Source: CAYWMD01 sp964458575
GTDB taxonomy: Bacteria; Verrucomicrobiota; Verrucomicrobiia; Limisphaerales; JADLHS01
Assembly (NCBI GenBank): GCA_964458575.1
Contig: CAYWMD010000080.1
Coordinates: 1-26,179 of the forward strand
Length of the DNA: 26,179 bases
Direction of reading: 5' to 3'
The first letter of the stretch is position 1. Each line of letters starts with the position of its first letter. Positions 6,507 to 14,435 of this stretch are shown here, piece after piece. Below the pieces are notes generated by a model. The model ran no database searches. It was given only the letters and a program-made list of their open reading frames with translations, and was not told the origin of the DNA. The position numbers and the translations under genes are program-made.

Positions 6507-8434
6507 CTGGCGGACAGTGCAAAGTAGGACAGGCGTCGCGCCTGTCTCCATTATTTCGCTTAAGGAAGAGTGAGACAGGCGCGACGCCTGTCCTACGGCG
6601 ACTGACCTTCGCCGCAACGCTGTTGGCGTTGGTCTGTGTTCTGCCCGCAGCGGCAGACGAAATCTTCATTCGCGCAAACCAGATCGGCCACGGTGTGCGC
6701 GACTCCAAAATCGCCATCGCCTTTACAAAGTCAGCGTTGCCAAAAACGTTTTCGCTCGTGGAGACAGATTCCCAAACCGTCGTTTTCACAAGCAAAACCC
6801 GAGTGATCACCGACGCGGAGTGGGGACAATTCGATCACCACGCCGAACTGGATTTCTCGAAGTTCAAAAAACCGGGGCGCTACGTTTTGCGCATGGGCGA
6901 TGCGTCTTCGCTTCCCTTCACGATCAGCGCGAACACCTACGCTGGTCTGTCCGACCAGTTGCTCGAATTCATGCGGCAACAGCGGTGCGGCTTCAATCCG
7001 TGGCTCGGGACGAATTGTCATCAGGCGGATGGACGCACCGTGTATGGCCCGGTCACGAACGGCACGCCGCTCGACGCCCGCGGCGGCTGGCATGACGCGG
7101 GCGATTTGTTGAAATACCTGCTCACGTCCGGCAACGCGACGGCGCAATTGCTGTTGGCCTACGAAATTGGGAGGGACGCGTTCCACCGCGCCCCCGATCG
7201 AAAGACAAAAAATGGAGACGCAGTGGAACGCGTCCCTCTCGTGATTTTCGCCGACCGCGTCAATTCCCTCGGCCAGCCGGGCGCGAACGGCATCCCGGAC
7301 ATCCTCGACGAGGCGCGCTGGGGTTTGGACTGGATGCTCAAACTCCATCCCGCCCCCGATCAGCTTTACCACCAGGTTGCGGATGATCGCGATCACGCGG
7401 GCTGGCGCTTGCCGCAGAATGAAACCGTGGATTACGGCTGGGGCAAAGGCGGCGCGCGCCCGGTTTATTTCGCCGACGGGAAACCGCAGGGTTTGAAGCA
7501 ATATCAGAGCGCGTCCACCGGCGTCGCGAACCTCGCGGGCCGGTATGCGGCCGCCATGGCGCTGGCGTATCAGATTTGGAAGGACGACCAGGAGCAAAAG
7601 GAATTTGCCGCGCGCTGTCTGCAAGCGGGCCGCGAGGTTTATGAACTTGGCCGCACGAAACCCGGCGTGCAGCAGGGTAATTCCTACGGCGCACCGTATC
7701 GCTACGAAGAAGCCACCTGGGCCGACGACATGGAGTGGGGCGCGGCGGAACTTTTTCGCGCGACGGGCGAGCGCCGGTATCTCGACGAGGCGAAGCGCTA
7801 CGCGGAACTGGCGTGGGACGAGGGCTGGATGGGCAAGGAACAAACCGGCCATTACCAGTTTTATCCGTTCATGAACGTCGGCCACTTCCGGCTCTACGAC
7901 CTTGCGGATGCGAAGTTCAAGAAAACTCTCGCCGGTTATTATCGCGCCGGAATCGAACGCTGCGTTGATGCCGGCGGAAAGAACCCGTATCGCGTCGGGG
8001 TGCCGTTCATCTGGTGCTCGAACAATCTGCTCACGGCGCTCGTCACGCAATGCCTCATGTACGAACGCATGACGGGTGACACGCGTTACCGCGACTTCGC
8101 CGCGAAGCAGCGGGACTGGTTGCTGGGCCGCAATCCCTGGGGCACGACCATGTTCACCGAAATCGGCAGCGAGTTCCCCACCGACGTGCATTTGATGACC
8201 ACGAAACTGACGGGTCGCCGAGTCCGCGGCGGTTTGGTGGACGGGCCGGTGTATGAGCGCATTTTCAAATCGCTGAAGGGCGTGGCCATCACCGAACCCG
8301 ACCCGCTCGCGGCGTTTCAAGGCGAGGCCGTCTATCACGATGACATTCAGGATTACTCGTCCAATGAACCAACGATGGACGGAACGGCCTCCGCTATTTT
8401 AATGTTCGCGCTGTGCAACCGCCCGCAACCCTGA
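6503..8434 (+). CDS. glycoside hydrolase family 9 (cellulase/exo-glycosidase type), secreted
   Basis: A 643-residue protein. After a signal-like segment (LTFAATLLALVCVLPAAADE) comes an N-terminal Ig-like CelD_N domain (about 53-140), then the GH9 (alpha/alpha)6 barrel. GGWHDAGD holds the DAGD motif at 198-201 (nucleophile-water-binding and base aspartates). LLGRNPWG, the DVHLMTT region and SNEPTMDGTAS with the acid Glu622 follow at the C-terminus. GH9 enzymes cleave beta-1,4-glucans; some with this plan are exo-glucosaminidases, which would suit a deacetylase partner (inference). GTG 6503 is the only standard start ahead of the signal segment, so about 25 residues of the N-terminus are encoded by the palindromic repeat 6524-6596. 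The gene overlaps both neighbours, supporting one operon. Confidence 0.9.
   Translation: MTGGQCKVGQASRLSPLFRLRKSETGATPVLRRLTFAATLLALVCVLPAAADEIFIRANQIGHGVRDSKIAIAFTKSALPKTFSLVETDSQTVVFTSKTRVITDAEWGQFDHHAELDFSKFKKPGRYVLRMGDASSLPFTISANTYAGLSDQLLEFMRQQRCGFNPWLGTNCHQADGRTVYGPVTNGTPLDARGGWHDAGDLLKYLLTSGNATAQLLLAYEIGRDAFHRAPDRKTKNGDAVERVPLVIFADRVNSLGQPGANGIPDILDEARWGLDWMLKLHPAPDQLYHQVADDRDHAGWRLPQNETVDYGWGKGGARPVYFADGKPQGLKQYQSASTGVANLAGRYAAAMALAYQIWKDDQEQKEFAARCLQAGREVYELGRTKPGVQQGNSYGAPYRYEEATWADDMEWGAAELFRATGERRYLDEAKRYAELAWDEGWMGKEQTGHYQFYPFMNVGHFRLYDLADAKFKKTLAGYYRAGIERCVDAGGKNPYRVGVPFIWCSNNLLTALVTQCLMYERMTGDTRYRDFAAKQRDWLLGRNPWGTTMFTEIGSEFPTDVHLMTTKLTGRRVRGGLVDGPVYERIFKSLKGVAITEPDPLAAFQGEAVYHDDIQDYSSNEPTMDGTASAILMFALCNRPQP
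6524..6596. repeat. GTAGGACAGGCG-type palindromic repeat, translated in frame
   Basis: A perfect 25-bp inverted repeat (6524-6548 and 6572-6596) around a 23-nt loop. Each arm contains its own hairpin, GACAGGCG-TCG-CGCCTGTC. Read in the GH9 frame it gives GQASRLS and ETGATPVL, peptide traces I recognise as a repeat scattered through Verrucomicrobia genomes. A decayed copy lies at 23306-23370. Confidence 0.88.
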
Positions 8435-10800
8435 ACCAAACGACCACGAACCGCACACGAGCGATTTTATCCGCCGACTGGTTCGCACCGAAGTCATTCG
8501 CTTTGCTGTTGGCGCTGCTGGTCTTCGCGAGCTTTCCGCAGGTGTTGCTGGGATTGCAAACCTTCGTCGTGCGCGACTTCGGGTTCTTTGCGTATCCGCT
8601 GGCGCATTTTCAGCGCGAATGTTTCTGGCGCGGCGAAGTGCCGCTTTGGAATCCCTACAACAACTGCGGCGTGCCGTTCCTCGCGCAATGGAACACCATG
8701 CCGCTCTATCCCGGCGCGCTGATCTACCTGCTGCTGCCGTTGACATGGTCACTGAGTTTCTTCTGCTTGCTGCATCTTTGGTTCGCGGGTCTGGGAGCCT
8801 ATTTCCTCGCGCGGCGCTGGACGGGCGACAACTTCGCCGCAGCGTTCGCAGGTGTGGCATTCGCGTTCAACGGGATGACGTTGAACCTGCTCATGTGGCC
8901 GAGTCACATCGCCACGTTCGCGTGGATGCCGTGGGTCGTGCTGGCCGTCGAACGCGCGTGGCGGGAAGGCGGACAACGGATTTTCATCGCCGCGCTGGCC
9001 GGCGCAATGCAAATGCTGGCCGGCGGACCGGAAACCATTTTGTTTACCTGGCTGGTGCTGGCGGCGCTGTGGGTGGGTGAGCTTCTTTCGGCGCGCGGGC
9101 GTCCCGCCCGCAGCAGTGACGGAGCGGAAAATACATGCGGATTGACGGGTGGTCTTGCAAACGCAGCCGCTGCGGCCAGGATGGCCGTGCTCCGTTTTCC
9201 GTTGGTTGTGGCACTCGTCGCGATGCTGGCGGCGGCGCAACTGCTCCCGTTTCTCGATCTCGTCGCGCATTCGCAACGTGAAACCGGTTTTGCGGACACG
9301 CGCTGGTCAGTGCCAAGCTCGGGCTGGGCGAATTTTCTCGTGCCCATGGCGTTCGGCCATATCTCGAACATGGGCGTGTTCTTTCAAGCCAATCAGGGCT
9401 GGACGTCCTCGTATTATCTTGGCATGGCGACACTGGTCCTGGTTGCAGTCGGCATTTGCTCCGTTCGTCAAAAGCGGGTCTGGCTGCTCACGGCCATCGC
9501 GGGTTGCGCGCTGATCTTCGCGTTCGGCGAACACACGTTCATTTACCGCGGGCTGCGCCAGCTCATTCCGCAACTGAGCTTCATGACCTACCCGGTGAAG
9601 TTTCTGCTCCTCGTGACGTTCCTTGCGCCCCTGCTCGCGGCGTTCGCGCTGGCGCGGTCGAAAATCGGCGAAGCCGGACCGGACCGGGCCCCGGCCAAAG
9701 CCACGCAAACATGGCTCGGAATCGGCGCCGCGCTCCTGGCGCTCCTCGTGGCCGTTTTGATCTGGTCGTGGCGATCACCCGCGGTCCCGGACATGGCATC
9801 GGCGACGCTGGTGAACGGCCTGACTCGCGTGGTGTTCTTGGTCGCAAGTGTCGGATTGCTGGTCGCGAGCGTCCGCATGACCAAGCCCGCTTTCCAGCGG
9901 GTCGCCCCGCTGGCATTGCTCCTCGTCGTGTGGCTCGATGTGCTCACGCACATGCCAACCCAGAATCCGACGGTCGCCCCGTGGATTTACGAACCGGGCC
10001 TGGCGCGCGTGAAACTGGCCATGCAACCGCAGCCCGGGCCCGGCGAATCGCGCGCCATGCTGTCCGCGGCGGCGGCGCGGGAGTTCACCCAGTTCGTGTC
10101 GCGCAAGCCGGAAGACAATTTCATCATCAAACGCCTGGGCTACTTCGCCAACTGCAACCTGTTGGACGGTGTGCCGAAGGTGAACGGCTTCTTTTCGCTC
10201 TACCCGCGCGAGTGCGGCGAGTTGAACGCAGTGCTCTACGGTTCGACCAACCTTCACGCGTCGGGCCTGCTGGACTTTCTGGCCGTGTCGCAAATGACCG
10301 CGCCCGGCAGGTCTTTCGAATGGATGGCGCGCACCAATTTTTCCCCGCTGATCACCGCGGGCCAGACGCCGGTATTCCTCGACGACATAAACGCGGAACG
10401 GTTGTTGTTCCGCCCGGACTTTGACGGTCGCAAGGTGGTGATGCTGCCACCGGAAGCAAAGTCCACCATCACAGTCACGAATCCCGCCGTGGTCCGTCTG
10501 AAAGGCTGGCGGTTCACGGCGCAGCGCGTGGACCTGGAGGTGGAGGCGGCATCGGCGGCGCTCGTCGTCGTGGCGCAAACCTATTTTCACTGCTGGCGGG
10601 CGTATGTGGATGGCGGATCCGTGCCGCTGTGGCGGGCGAATTATGCTTTCCAGGCGGTGGAAGTGCCTGCGGGGAATCACCAGGTCGGGCTGGTGTATGA
10701 GGACCGGGCGTTTCGAGTTGGCGCTTGGATTTCAGCGCTGGCGTGGCTAGTGTGCGCGGCGGGTTGCGCGTTGTGCCGGCGACCGAAACAATCGAATTAA
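8413..10800 (+). CDS. YfhO-like polytopic membrane protein
   Basis: A 795-residue protein with about a dozen hydrophobic spans. The first ones alternate with a conserved-looking extracytoplasmic stretch, including RDFGFFAYPLAHF and GEVPLWNPYNNCGVPF, typical of the YfhO / GT-C-fold membrane protein group. The last third is a soluble beta-rich domain (VVRLKGWRFTAQRVDLEVEA, then YFHCWRAYVDG) before a C-terminal membrane helix. In Gram-positive bacteria YfhO glycosylates lipoteichoic acid; in Verrucomicrobia such proteins are taken to move sugars from lipid carriers, but the substrate is unknown. GTG 8413 overlaps the GH9 gene by 22 nt; no better ATG lies before the first membrane span. A repeat-derived loop of ~34 residues interrupts it (9086-9185). 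Confidence 0.82.
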   Translation: MQPPATLNQTTTNRTRAILSADWFAPKSFALLLALLVFASFPQVLLGLQTFVVRDFGFFAYPLAHFQRECFWRGEVPLWNPYNNCGVPFLAQWNTMPLYPGALIYLLLPLTWSLSFFCLLHLWFAGLGAYFLARRWTGDNFAAAFAGVAFAFNGMTLNLLMWPSHIATFAWMPWVVLAVERAWREGGQRIFIAALAGAMQMLAGGPETILFTWLVLAALWVGELLSARGRPARSSDGAENTCGLTGGLANAAAAARMAVLRFPLVVALVAMLAAAQLLPFLDLVAHSQRETGFADTRWSVPSSGWANFLVPMAFGHISNMGVFFQANQGWTSSYYLGMATLVLVAVGICSVRQKRVWLLTAIAGCALIFAFGEHTFIYRGLRQLIPQLSFMTYPVKFLLLVTFLAPLLAAFALARSKIGEAGPDRAPAKATQTWLGIGAALLALLVAVLIWSWRSPAVPDMASATLVNGLTRVVFLVASVGLLVASVRMTKPAFQRVAPLALLLVVWLDVLTHMPTQNPTVAPWIYEPGLARVKLAMQPQPGPGESRAMLSAAAAREFTQFVSRKPEDNFIIKRLGYFANCNLLDGVPKVNGFFSLYPRECGELNAVLYGSTNLHASGLLDFLAVSQMTAPGRSFEWMARTNFSPLITAGQTPVFLDDINAERLLFRPDFDGRKVVMLPPEAKSTITVTNPAVVRLKGWRFTAQRVDLEVEAASAALVVVAQTYFHCWRAYVDGGSVPLWRANYAFQAVEVPAGNHQVGLVYEDRAFRVGAWISALAWLVCAAGCALCRRPKQSN
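9086..9185. repeat. repeat-like insert read in frame inside the YfhO-like gene
   Basis: The segment encodes a run rich in Arg, Ala and Gly (SARGRPARSS, then GGLANAAAAARMAVLR) between two hydrophobic spans. It contains a GC-rich hairpin (GCGGGCGTCCCGC near 9095-9108) and a GCCGCTGCGGCCAGGATGGC stretch like dispersed repeats of these genomes. It interrupts the otherwise hydrophobic sequence but keeps the frame. I see no second copy in this window, so its repeat nature is inferred. Confidence 0.5.
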
Positions 10801-10805
10801 AACTT

Positions 10806-11471
10806 ATGACTACGACCTCGAGCTATTCCTCCGCCATCCGGATGGCGATTTGCCTTGCGACCAGTGTGCTGGTGTTCATCGGCTGCCGTTGCGCCCAATG
10901 CGGTGGCGGCGCCAAGTCCGACGGCCTCGCGCCGATCTTTAACGGCAAGGACCTGGCGGGCTGGCAGGTGCCGGACCCCAATCCGTTCTGGAAGGTGGTG
11001 GCCGGTGTGTTGGTGGGTGAAAATGACGAGGCGAAGAAGGGCAGCATGCTGTGGACGGAGAAAAGTTACCGCGACTTTGTCCTCGAATGCGACGCCCGCT
11101 GGAGCGGTGAGATTGACAGCGGCATTATGTTTCGCAAATCCAACGACGGGAAGCGGGAGTTGCAGTTGCAGTTTGGCGTTTCCCGCAGCCAGAAGCGCGA
11201 CCTGACCGGCTCGTTCTACACCGGCGGCAAGGAGAAGTATCCGGAAGCCGGCCAGGTGAAAGACCTCGCGAAATTTGTGAAACCCGATGCGTGGAACCAA
11301 TACCGCCTCGAAGTCAAAGGCGACCGGTTTACGGTCTGGATCAACGGCAAGGAAGCGGTGAAATATGTAAATCCAAATTTCGCCGGCGCGGGCCCGATTG
11401 GATTACAGATTCATCCGGGGTTGCCCATGAAAGTGGAGTTCCGAAACGTCCGGGCGAAAGTCTTGGAGTGA
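10806..11471 (+). CDS. exported 3-keto-disaccharide hydrolase-domain (DUF1080) protein
   Basis: A 221-residue protein consisting of a signal-like N-terminus (AICLATSVLVFIGC, then RCAQCGGG) and one concanavalin-like beta-sandwich domain of the DUF1080/3-keto-disaccharide hydrolase family. The family hallmarks are present: LAPIFNGKDLAGWQ near the start, SYRDFVLECDARW, SGIMFR, WNQYRLEVKGDRFTVWING and GPIGLQIH. Members hydrolyse 3-keto-glycosides or bind sugars and are very abundant in Planctomycetes and Verrucomicrobia. The Cys after VFIG could be lipidated, though Phe at -3 is not canonical. ATG 10806 lies 5 nt after the YfhO-like stop, and the longer open frame inside that gene is ignored. It is probably the last gene of the glycan operon. 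Confidence 0.9.
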   Translation: MTTTSSYSSAIRMAICLATSVLVFIGCRCAQCGGGAKSDGLAPIFNGKDLAGWQVPDPNPFWKVVAGVLVGENDEAKKGSMLWTEKSYRDFVLECDARWSGEIDSGIMFRKSNDGKRELQLQFGVSRSQKRDLTGSFYTGGKEKYPEAGQVKDLAKFVKPDAWNQYRLEVKGDRFTVWINGKEAVKYVNPNFAGAGPIGLQIHPGLPMKVEFRNVRAKVLE

Positions 11472-11505
11472 AATTGAGGCGGGCGGCGAATTGCCACGCC
11501 GGGGT

Positions 11506-12291
11506 TTACTGGCCCAGTTGCGGCATCGGTGGCATCGGCGGCATCGGCGGGGTGTATCCACTACCAGGGTTTAGCAATTTGTTGCCGCCCGGAACCGAAG
11601 AAACCTCCTGGATGGCTTTCATCATCAGAATCTGTTCCTCCGGGGATAACGCTCTTTGCTGCGTGGTCGAAATACCTCCGCCCGTTGTCGGCCCGCGCAT
11701 GGTGCGGCTGGGAATATTGGGAATGTTCCTCATGGCCGCACCGGAGCTCAGCACCGTTACGTTGCCCCCGCCAGCGGGATTGGGCGCTCCGACCGCCATC
11801 GGCGGCGCCACGCCCGGTTTTCCCGGCACGACGCCTGGAAACGGCGTGACCGGTGCCGTCGCCACGACTTTCGCGCTGTCTTTATCAAGGCTCTTCTCCT
11901 CCTCGACACCGTGGTTTCTGAACTTGACCGTGCCGGCCGCCTCGTTGATGGCCAGCACTTCGATTTCATCCTGACTCTGGCCCACCGCCAGCATGAACGA
12001 AGTTTTTTTGGGCGGTTCGTTGGGCTTGCCACCCGGCACCGTGGCGGAAAACAGGACCTGTTGCTTGCCGAACATGGAACTGATCCCCTGCAACTCGATG
12101 GGCGGCGGCGGCGGGGTATTGACCTTGGACGCCTCGGCGGTGGGATCCGGCGGGGGTTTCAGGGCGAAGACATTCCGTACGACGATGCCCTGGTAAGGGT
12201 TGCCCTGCCCGTCCGGGGTCACGGCCAACGCAGTCACCGCCAGCATGAGTCCGCTGGTCAAACAAATCGCGCTGATGTCGCTCGGCTTCAT
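11506..12291 (-). CDS. exported proline-rich protein, possible GspC/PilP-like domain
   Basis: A 261-residue protein from ATG 12291. The N-terminal hydrophobic stretch (AICLTSGLMLAVTALAV) looks like a signal peptide or anchor. Then come NPYQGIVVRNVFALKPPP and a beta-rich domain of ~110 residues (IELQGISSMFGKQQVLFSA, FMLAVGQSQDEIEVLAINE, AGTVKFRNHG). The phrase RNVFAL followed by a small domain with a GxxQ/EIEVLxI pattern recalls the homology region of type II secretion GspC and pilus PilP proteins, but the match is by eye only. The second half is Pro/Gly-rich low-complexity sequence ending PPMPPMPPMPQLGQ. No secretion genes are nearby. Convergent with the glycan operon, 34 bp apart. Function unknown. 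Confidence 0.75.
   Translation of the reverse strand: MKPSDISAICLTSGLMLAVTALAVTPDGQGNPYQGIVVRNVFALKPPPDPTAEASKVNTPPPPPIELQGISSMFGKQQVLFSATVPGGKPNEPPKKTSFMLAVGQSQDEIEVLAINEAAGTVKFRNHGVEEEKSLDKDSAKVVATAPVTPFPGVVPGKPGVAPPMAVGAPNPAGGGNVTVLSSGAAMRNIPNIPSRTMRGPTTGGGISTTQQRALSPEEQILMMKAIQEVSSVPGGNKLLNPGSGYTPPMPPMPPMPQLGQ
11522..11548. repeat. 9-bp tandem repeat encoding PPM units
   Basis: Three units of GGCATCGG(T/C) at 11522-11530, 11531-11539 and 11540-11548 encode the repeated Pro-Pro-Met near the C-terminus of the minus-strand protein. The unit number is likely to vary between strains by slippage. Confidence 0.8.
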
Positions 12292-12404
12292 AATTTGCAA
12301 TATAACTTCTCCCCGATCAAACACCACCCCGAAGTTTTGGTTGCGGAGGAAAATTGAACCCGGTTCGAAGGGCAAATCTCAACGGAAGCACCACCCCCAA
12401 AACA

Positions 12405-12438
12405 AACCAGCTCCAAACCCGCGGGTTTGGAGCTGGTT
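12405..12438 (-). terminator. rho-independent terminator of ilvC
   Basis: A perfect 34-bp palindrome, AACCAGCTCCAAACCC on one arm and GGGTTTGGAGCTGGTT on the other around a central GC, 27 bp downstream of the ilvC stop. Reading on the minus strand it is followed by TGTTTTGGGGG, a short T-rich tail. The plus-strand side is less T-rich, so it mainly serves ilvC. Confidence 0.82.
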
Positions 12439-12464
12439 GCTTTGAATTTCGCCGGCCGCGGCCG

Positions 12465-13565
12465 TCAATTCGATTGCCGGCCCGCCACGCCTTTCGTGGA
12501 CTTGCTGATGGCCTTGGCCGCTTCCTTGGGACGCAGCGCGCGCACGGCGGCGCCCGCCCGCCACATCTCCGAATCACGGATTTGGTTCAGTTCCTTCTGC
12601 AACTGCACCTGGTAATTCGGCGCGCCGCACGCAGAAAGCACGCGCGCACATTCCTTCCCGGTCTTCACGCGCTGGTAAAGTTCCTTGAACACCGGCAGCA
12701 CGGCCTTTTTAAAACGCGGACGCCAGTCCAACGCGCCGCGTTGCGCCGTGGCCGAGCAGTTCGCATACATCCAATCCATGCCGTTTTCGTCCACGAGGCG
12801 GATGAGTGATTGCGTGAGTTCCTCGACCGTTTCGTTGAACGCCTCGCTCGGCGTGTGGCCGTGCGCGCGAAGCACGTCGTATTGCGCGTCCATGACGCCG
12901 GCCAGCGCGCCCATGAGCACGCCGCGTTCGCCGGTCAAGTCGCTGAACACCTCGTGCTGGAACGTGGTGGGGAACAAATAGCCCGAGCCGATGCCGATGC
13001 CGACCGCGAGACAGCGTTCCGTGGCGCGGCCCGTGTAATCCTGTTCGACCGCGAAACTGGAGTTGATGCCCGCGCCGGAAAGGAAGTTGCGCCGCACGGA
13101 CGTGCCCGATCCTTTGGGCGCGACCATGATCACGTCCACATTCTTCGGCGGGATGACGCCCGTCTGCTTTTTGTAGGCGATGGAAAAGCCGTGTGAGAAA
13201 TACAGCGCCGCGCCGGGCCGGAGGTTCTTCTTGATGACGGGCCAGATCGCGCGCTGGGCCGCATCCGAGACCAGCATCTGGATGATCGTGCCACGCCGGG
13301 TGGCTTCTTCCATGTCGAACAGCGTCTTGCCGGGCACCCAGCCGTCTTTGACCGCGCGATCCCAGTCACGCTTGAACTGCGGCGCCTGGCCGATGATGAC
13401 CTTGAAACCGTTGTCGCGCAGGTTCAGCGACTGCGCCGGGCCTTGCACGCCGTAACCGATGATGGCGATGGTTTCGTGCTTGAGGACCTTGCGCGCCTTG
13501 GCGATGGGAAATTCCTTGCGCGTGATGACGGTTTCTTTAGTTCCGCCAAAATCAATCTTAGCCAT
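12465..13565 (-). CDS. ilvC: ketol-acid reductoisomerase
   Basis: The NADPH-dependent enzyme that isomerises and reduces acetolactate to dihydroxyisovalerate (and acetohydroxybutyrate to the isoleucine precursor) in branched-chain amino acid synthesis. The Rossmann motif IIGYGVQGPAQSLNLRDNG sits near residues 34-52. SHGF, VAPKGSGTSVR and the metal-binding Asp and Glu in SDLTGERG follow, then the C-terminal knotted domain with GHTPSEAFNETVEE and NCSATAQRGALDW. From memory, phrases such as DGWVPGKTLF, SDAAQ and QYDVLRAHGH are closest to yeast Ilv5 and Bacteroidetes enzymes rather than the common short bacterial class I type. ATG 13565 gives 366 residues; an upstream in-frame start would add 14 non-conserved ones. 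It lies 174 bp after ilvN on the same strand. Confidence 0.97.
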   Translation of the reverse strand: MAKIDFGGTKETVITRKEFPIAKARKVLKHETIAIIGYGVQGPAQSLNLRDNGFKVIIGQAPQFKRDWDRAVKDGWVPGKTLFDMEEATRRGTIIQMLVSDAAQRAIWPVIKKNLRPGAALYFSHGFSIAYKKQTGVIPPKNVDVIMVAPKGSGTSVRRNFLSGAGINSSFAVEQDYTGRATERCLAVGIGIGSGYLFPTTFQHEVFSDLTGERGVLMGALAGVMDAQYDVLRAHGHTPSEAFNETVEELTQSLIRLVDENGMDWMYANCSATAQRGALDWRPRFKKAVLPVFKELYQRVKTGKECARVLSACGAPNYQVQLQKELNQIRDSEMWRAGAAVRALRPKEAAKAISKSTKGVAGRQSN

Positions 13566-13636
13566 AGTTTCTTTATCTGCGTTTTCGACGGATCCAATCG
13601 GAATCACGCCGGATTTGGTTTACGGTTGGTTCAACG

Positions 13637-13692
13637 GTTGGAGTTCAAGCTTTAGCTTGTCCGCGAAAACACGCTAAAACGTGAACTCCAAC
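13637..13692. repeat. GTTGGAGTTCA-type palindromic element, copy 2
   Basis: Terminal inverted repeat GTTGGAGTTCA (13637-13647) and TGAACTCCAAC (13682-13692), identical to copy 1 at 4407-4466. The first internal hairpin is CAAGCT-TT-AGCTTG (13646-13659) and the second CACG-CTAAAA-CGTG (13670-13683). The hairpin bases differ from copy 1 but the pairing is kept, a sign that structure matters. It sits between ilvN and ilvC and so would be in their transcript. Confidence 0.82.
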
Positions 13693-13739
13693 ACTGCGAG
13701 CGCGGAAGCTTAGCGGGAAAAATCCTTCCGTCAATTGGA

Positions 13740-14213
13740 TTACTTGCGCGGCAACGCCACCTTGCCGGTGCGCGTCAAATCAGTCACCCCGAAGGTTTTC
13801 ATCAATTCGATAAATTTCTCCACCTTGCTCTCGTTGCCGGTGATCTCGACCGTCAGGCTCTTGGGCTGCACGTCCACGATCTTGGCGCGGAAAATATCCG
13901 TGATTTGCATCACCTCGGCGCGCGTCTTGGAGTCCACAGCCACCTTCACCATGACCAGTTCGCGGTCCACATATTCACCGTCGCGAAAATCCTGGATCTT
14001 GATCGTGTCCGGCAGCTTGTTGAGCTGCTTGACGATCTGCTCCAGCGTGGCCTCGTCGCCGTGCGTAACGATGGTCATCCGCGAGGCGGTCGGGTCCTGC
14101 GTCGGTGCGACATTCAGGGAGTCAATGTTGTAGCCGCGGCCGCTGAACAAGCCGGCCACCCGCGTGAGCACGCCGAACTTGTTTTCCACCAAAACCGAAA
14201 TCGTGTGTCGCAT
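13740..14213 (-). CDS. ilvN: acetolactate synthase small (regulatory) subunit
   Basis: A 157-residue protein, the usual length for IlvN/IlvH. The N-terminal ACT domain begins MRHTISVLVENKFGVLTRV and contains GLFSGRGYNIDSLNVAPT (valine-binding loop) and TIVTHGD. The C-terminal half (LVMVKVAVDSKTRAEVMQI, RAKIVDV, VEITGNESKVEKFIELM) is the catalytic-subunit activation domain. It binds IlvB and gives valine feedback inhibition. The catalytic subunit gene ilvB, normally just upstream, is not in the window: the next gene upstream is tgt on the other strand. ATG 14213 is chosen because the ACT domain starts there; the longer open frame reads through repeat DNA. Confidence 0.96.
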   Translation of the reverse strand: MRHTISVLVENKFGVLTRVAGLFSGRGYNIDSLNVAPTQDPTASRMTIVTHGDEATLEQIVKQLNKLPDTIKIQDFRDGEYVDRELVMVKVAVDSKTRAEVMQITDIFRAKIVDVQPKSLTVEITGNESKVEKFIELMKTFGVTDLTRTGKVALPRK

Positions 14214-14340
14214 AAAATCCCCGGTCTCTACCGGGCAGCGCAGGCTAACCATGCCGAAAACGTGGGTCAATCTGCAAATCCACACGACCGCAGTGCAAGG
14301 CGGCGTACACTTCGCACCAGCACTAACGCTTGGGGAGCAC

Positions 14341-14435
14341 GTGGCTGGGAAGCCGCGTGAACCCGCAGGCAGGATGCCTGCGCTACGTAGCGCGCGCATC
14401 CTTGCGGGCGGGTTCGGGCGGCATCCGTGCCGCCA
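14341..14435 (-). repeat. composite modular palindromic repeat, copy A (in the 304-bp ilvN-tgt gap)
   Basis: The divergent gap 14214-14517 is largely filled by this element. On the minus strand it begins with hairpin GCGGCACGGATGCCGC (plus 14418-14433), continues with a variable arm structure (GAACCCGC..GCGGGTTC, 14359-14415) and ends with GGCATCCTGCCTGC and CGCGGCTTCCCAGCC. Copy B at 18439-18538 has the same modules in the same order on the plus strand. I could not identify clear promoter boxes for ilvN or tgt in the rest of the gap. Confidence 0.75.

Noticed and set aside
6731..8338. 535-codon minus-strand frame opposite GH9
   Set aside because: Artefact of third-position GC bias; the plus strand encodes a complete GH9.
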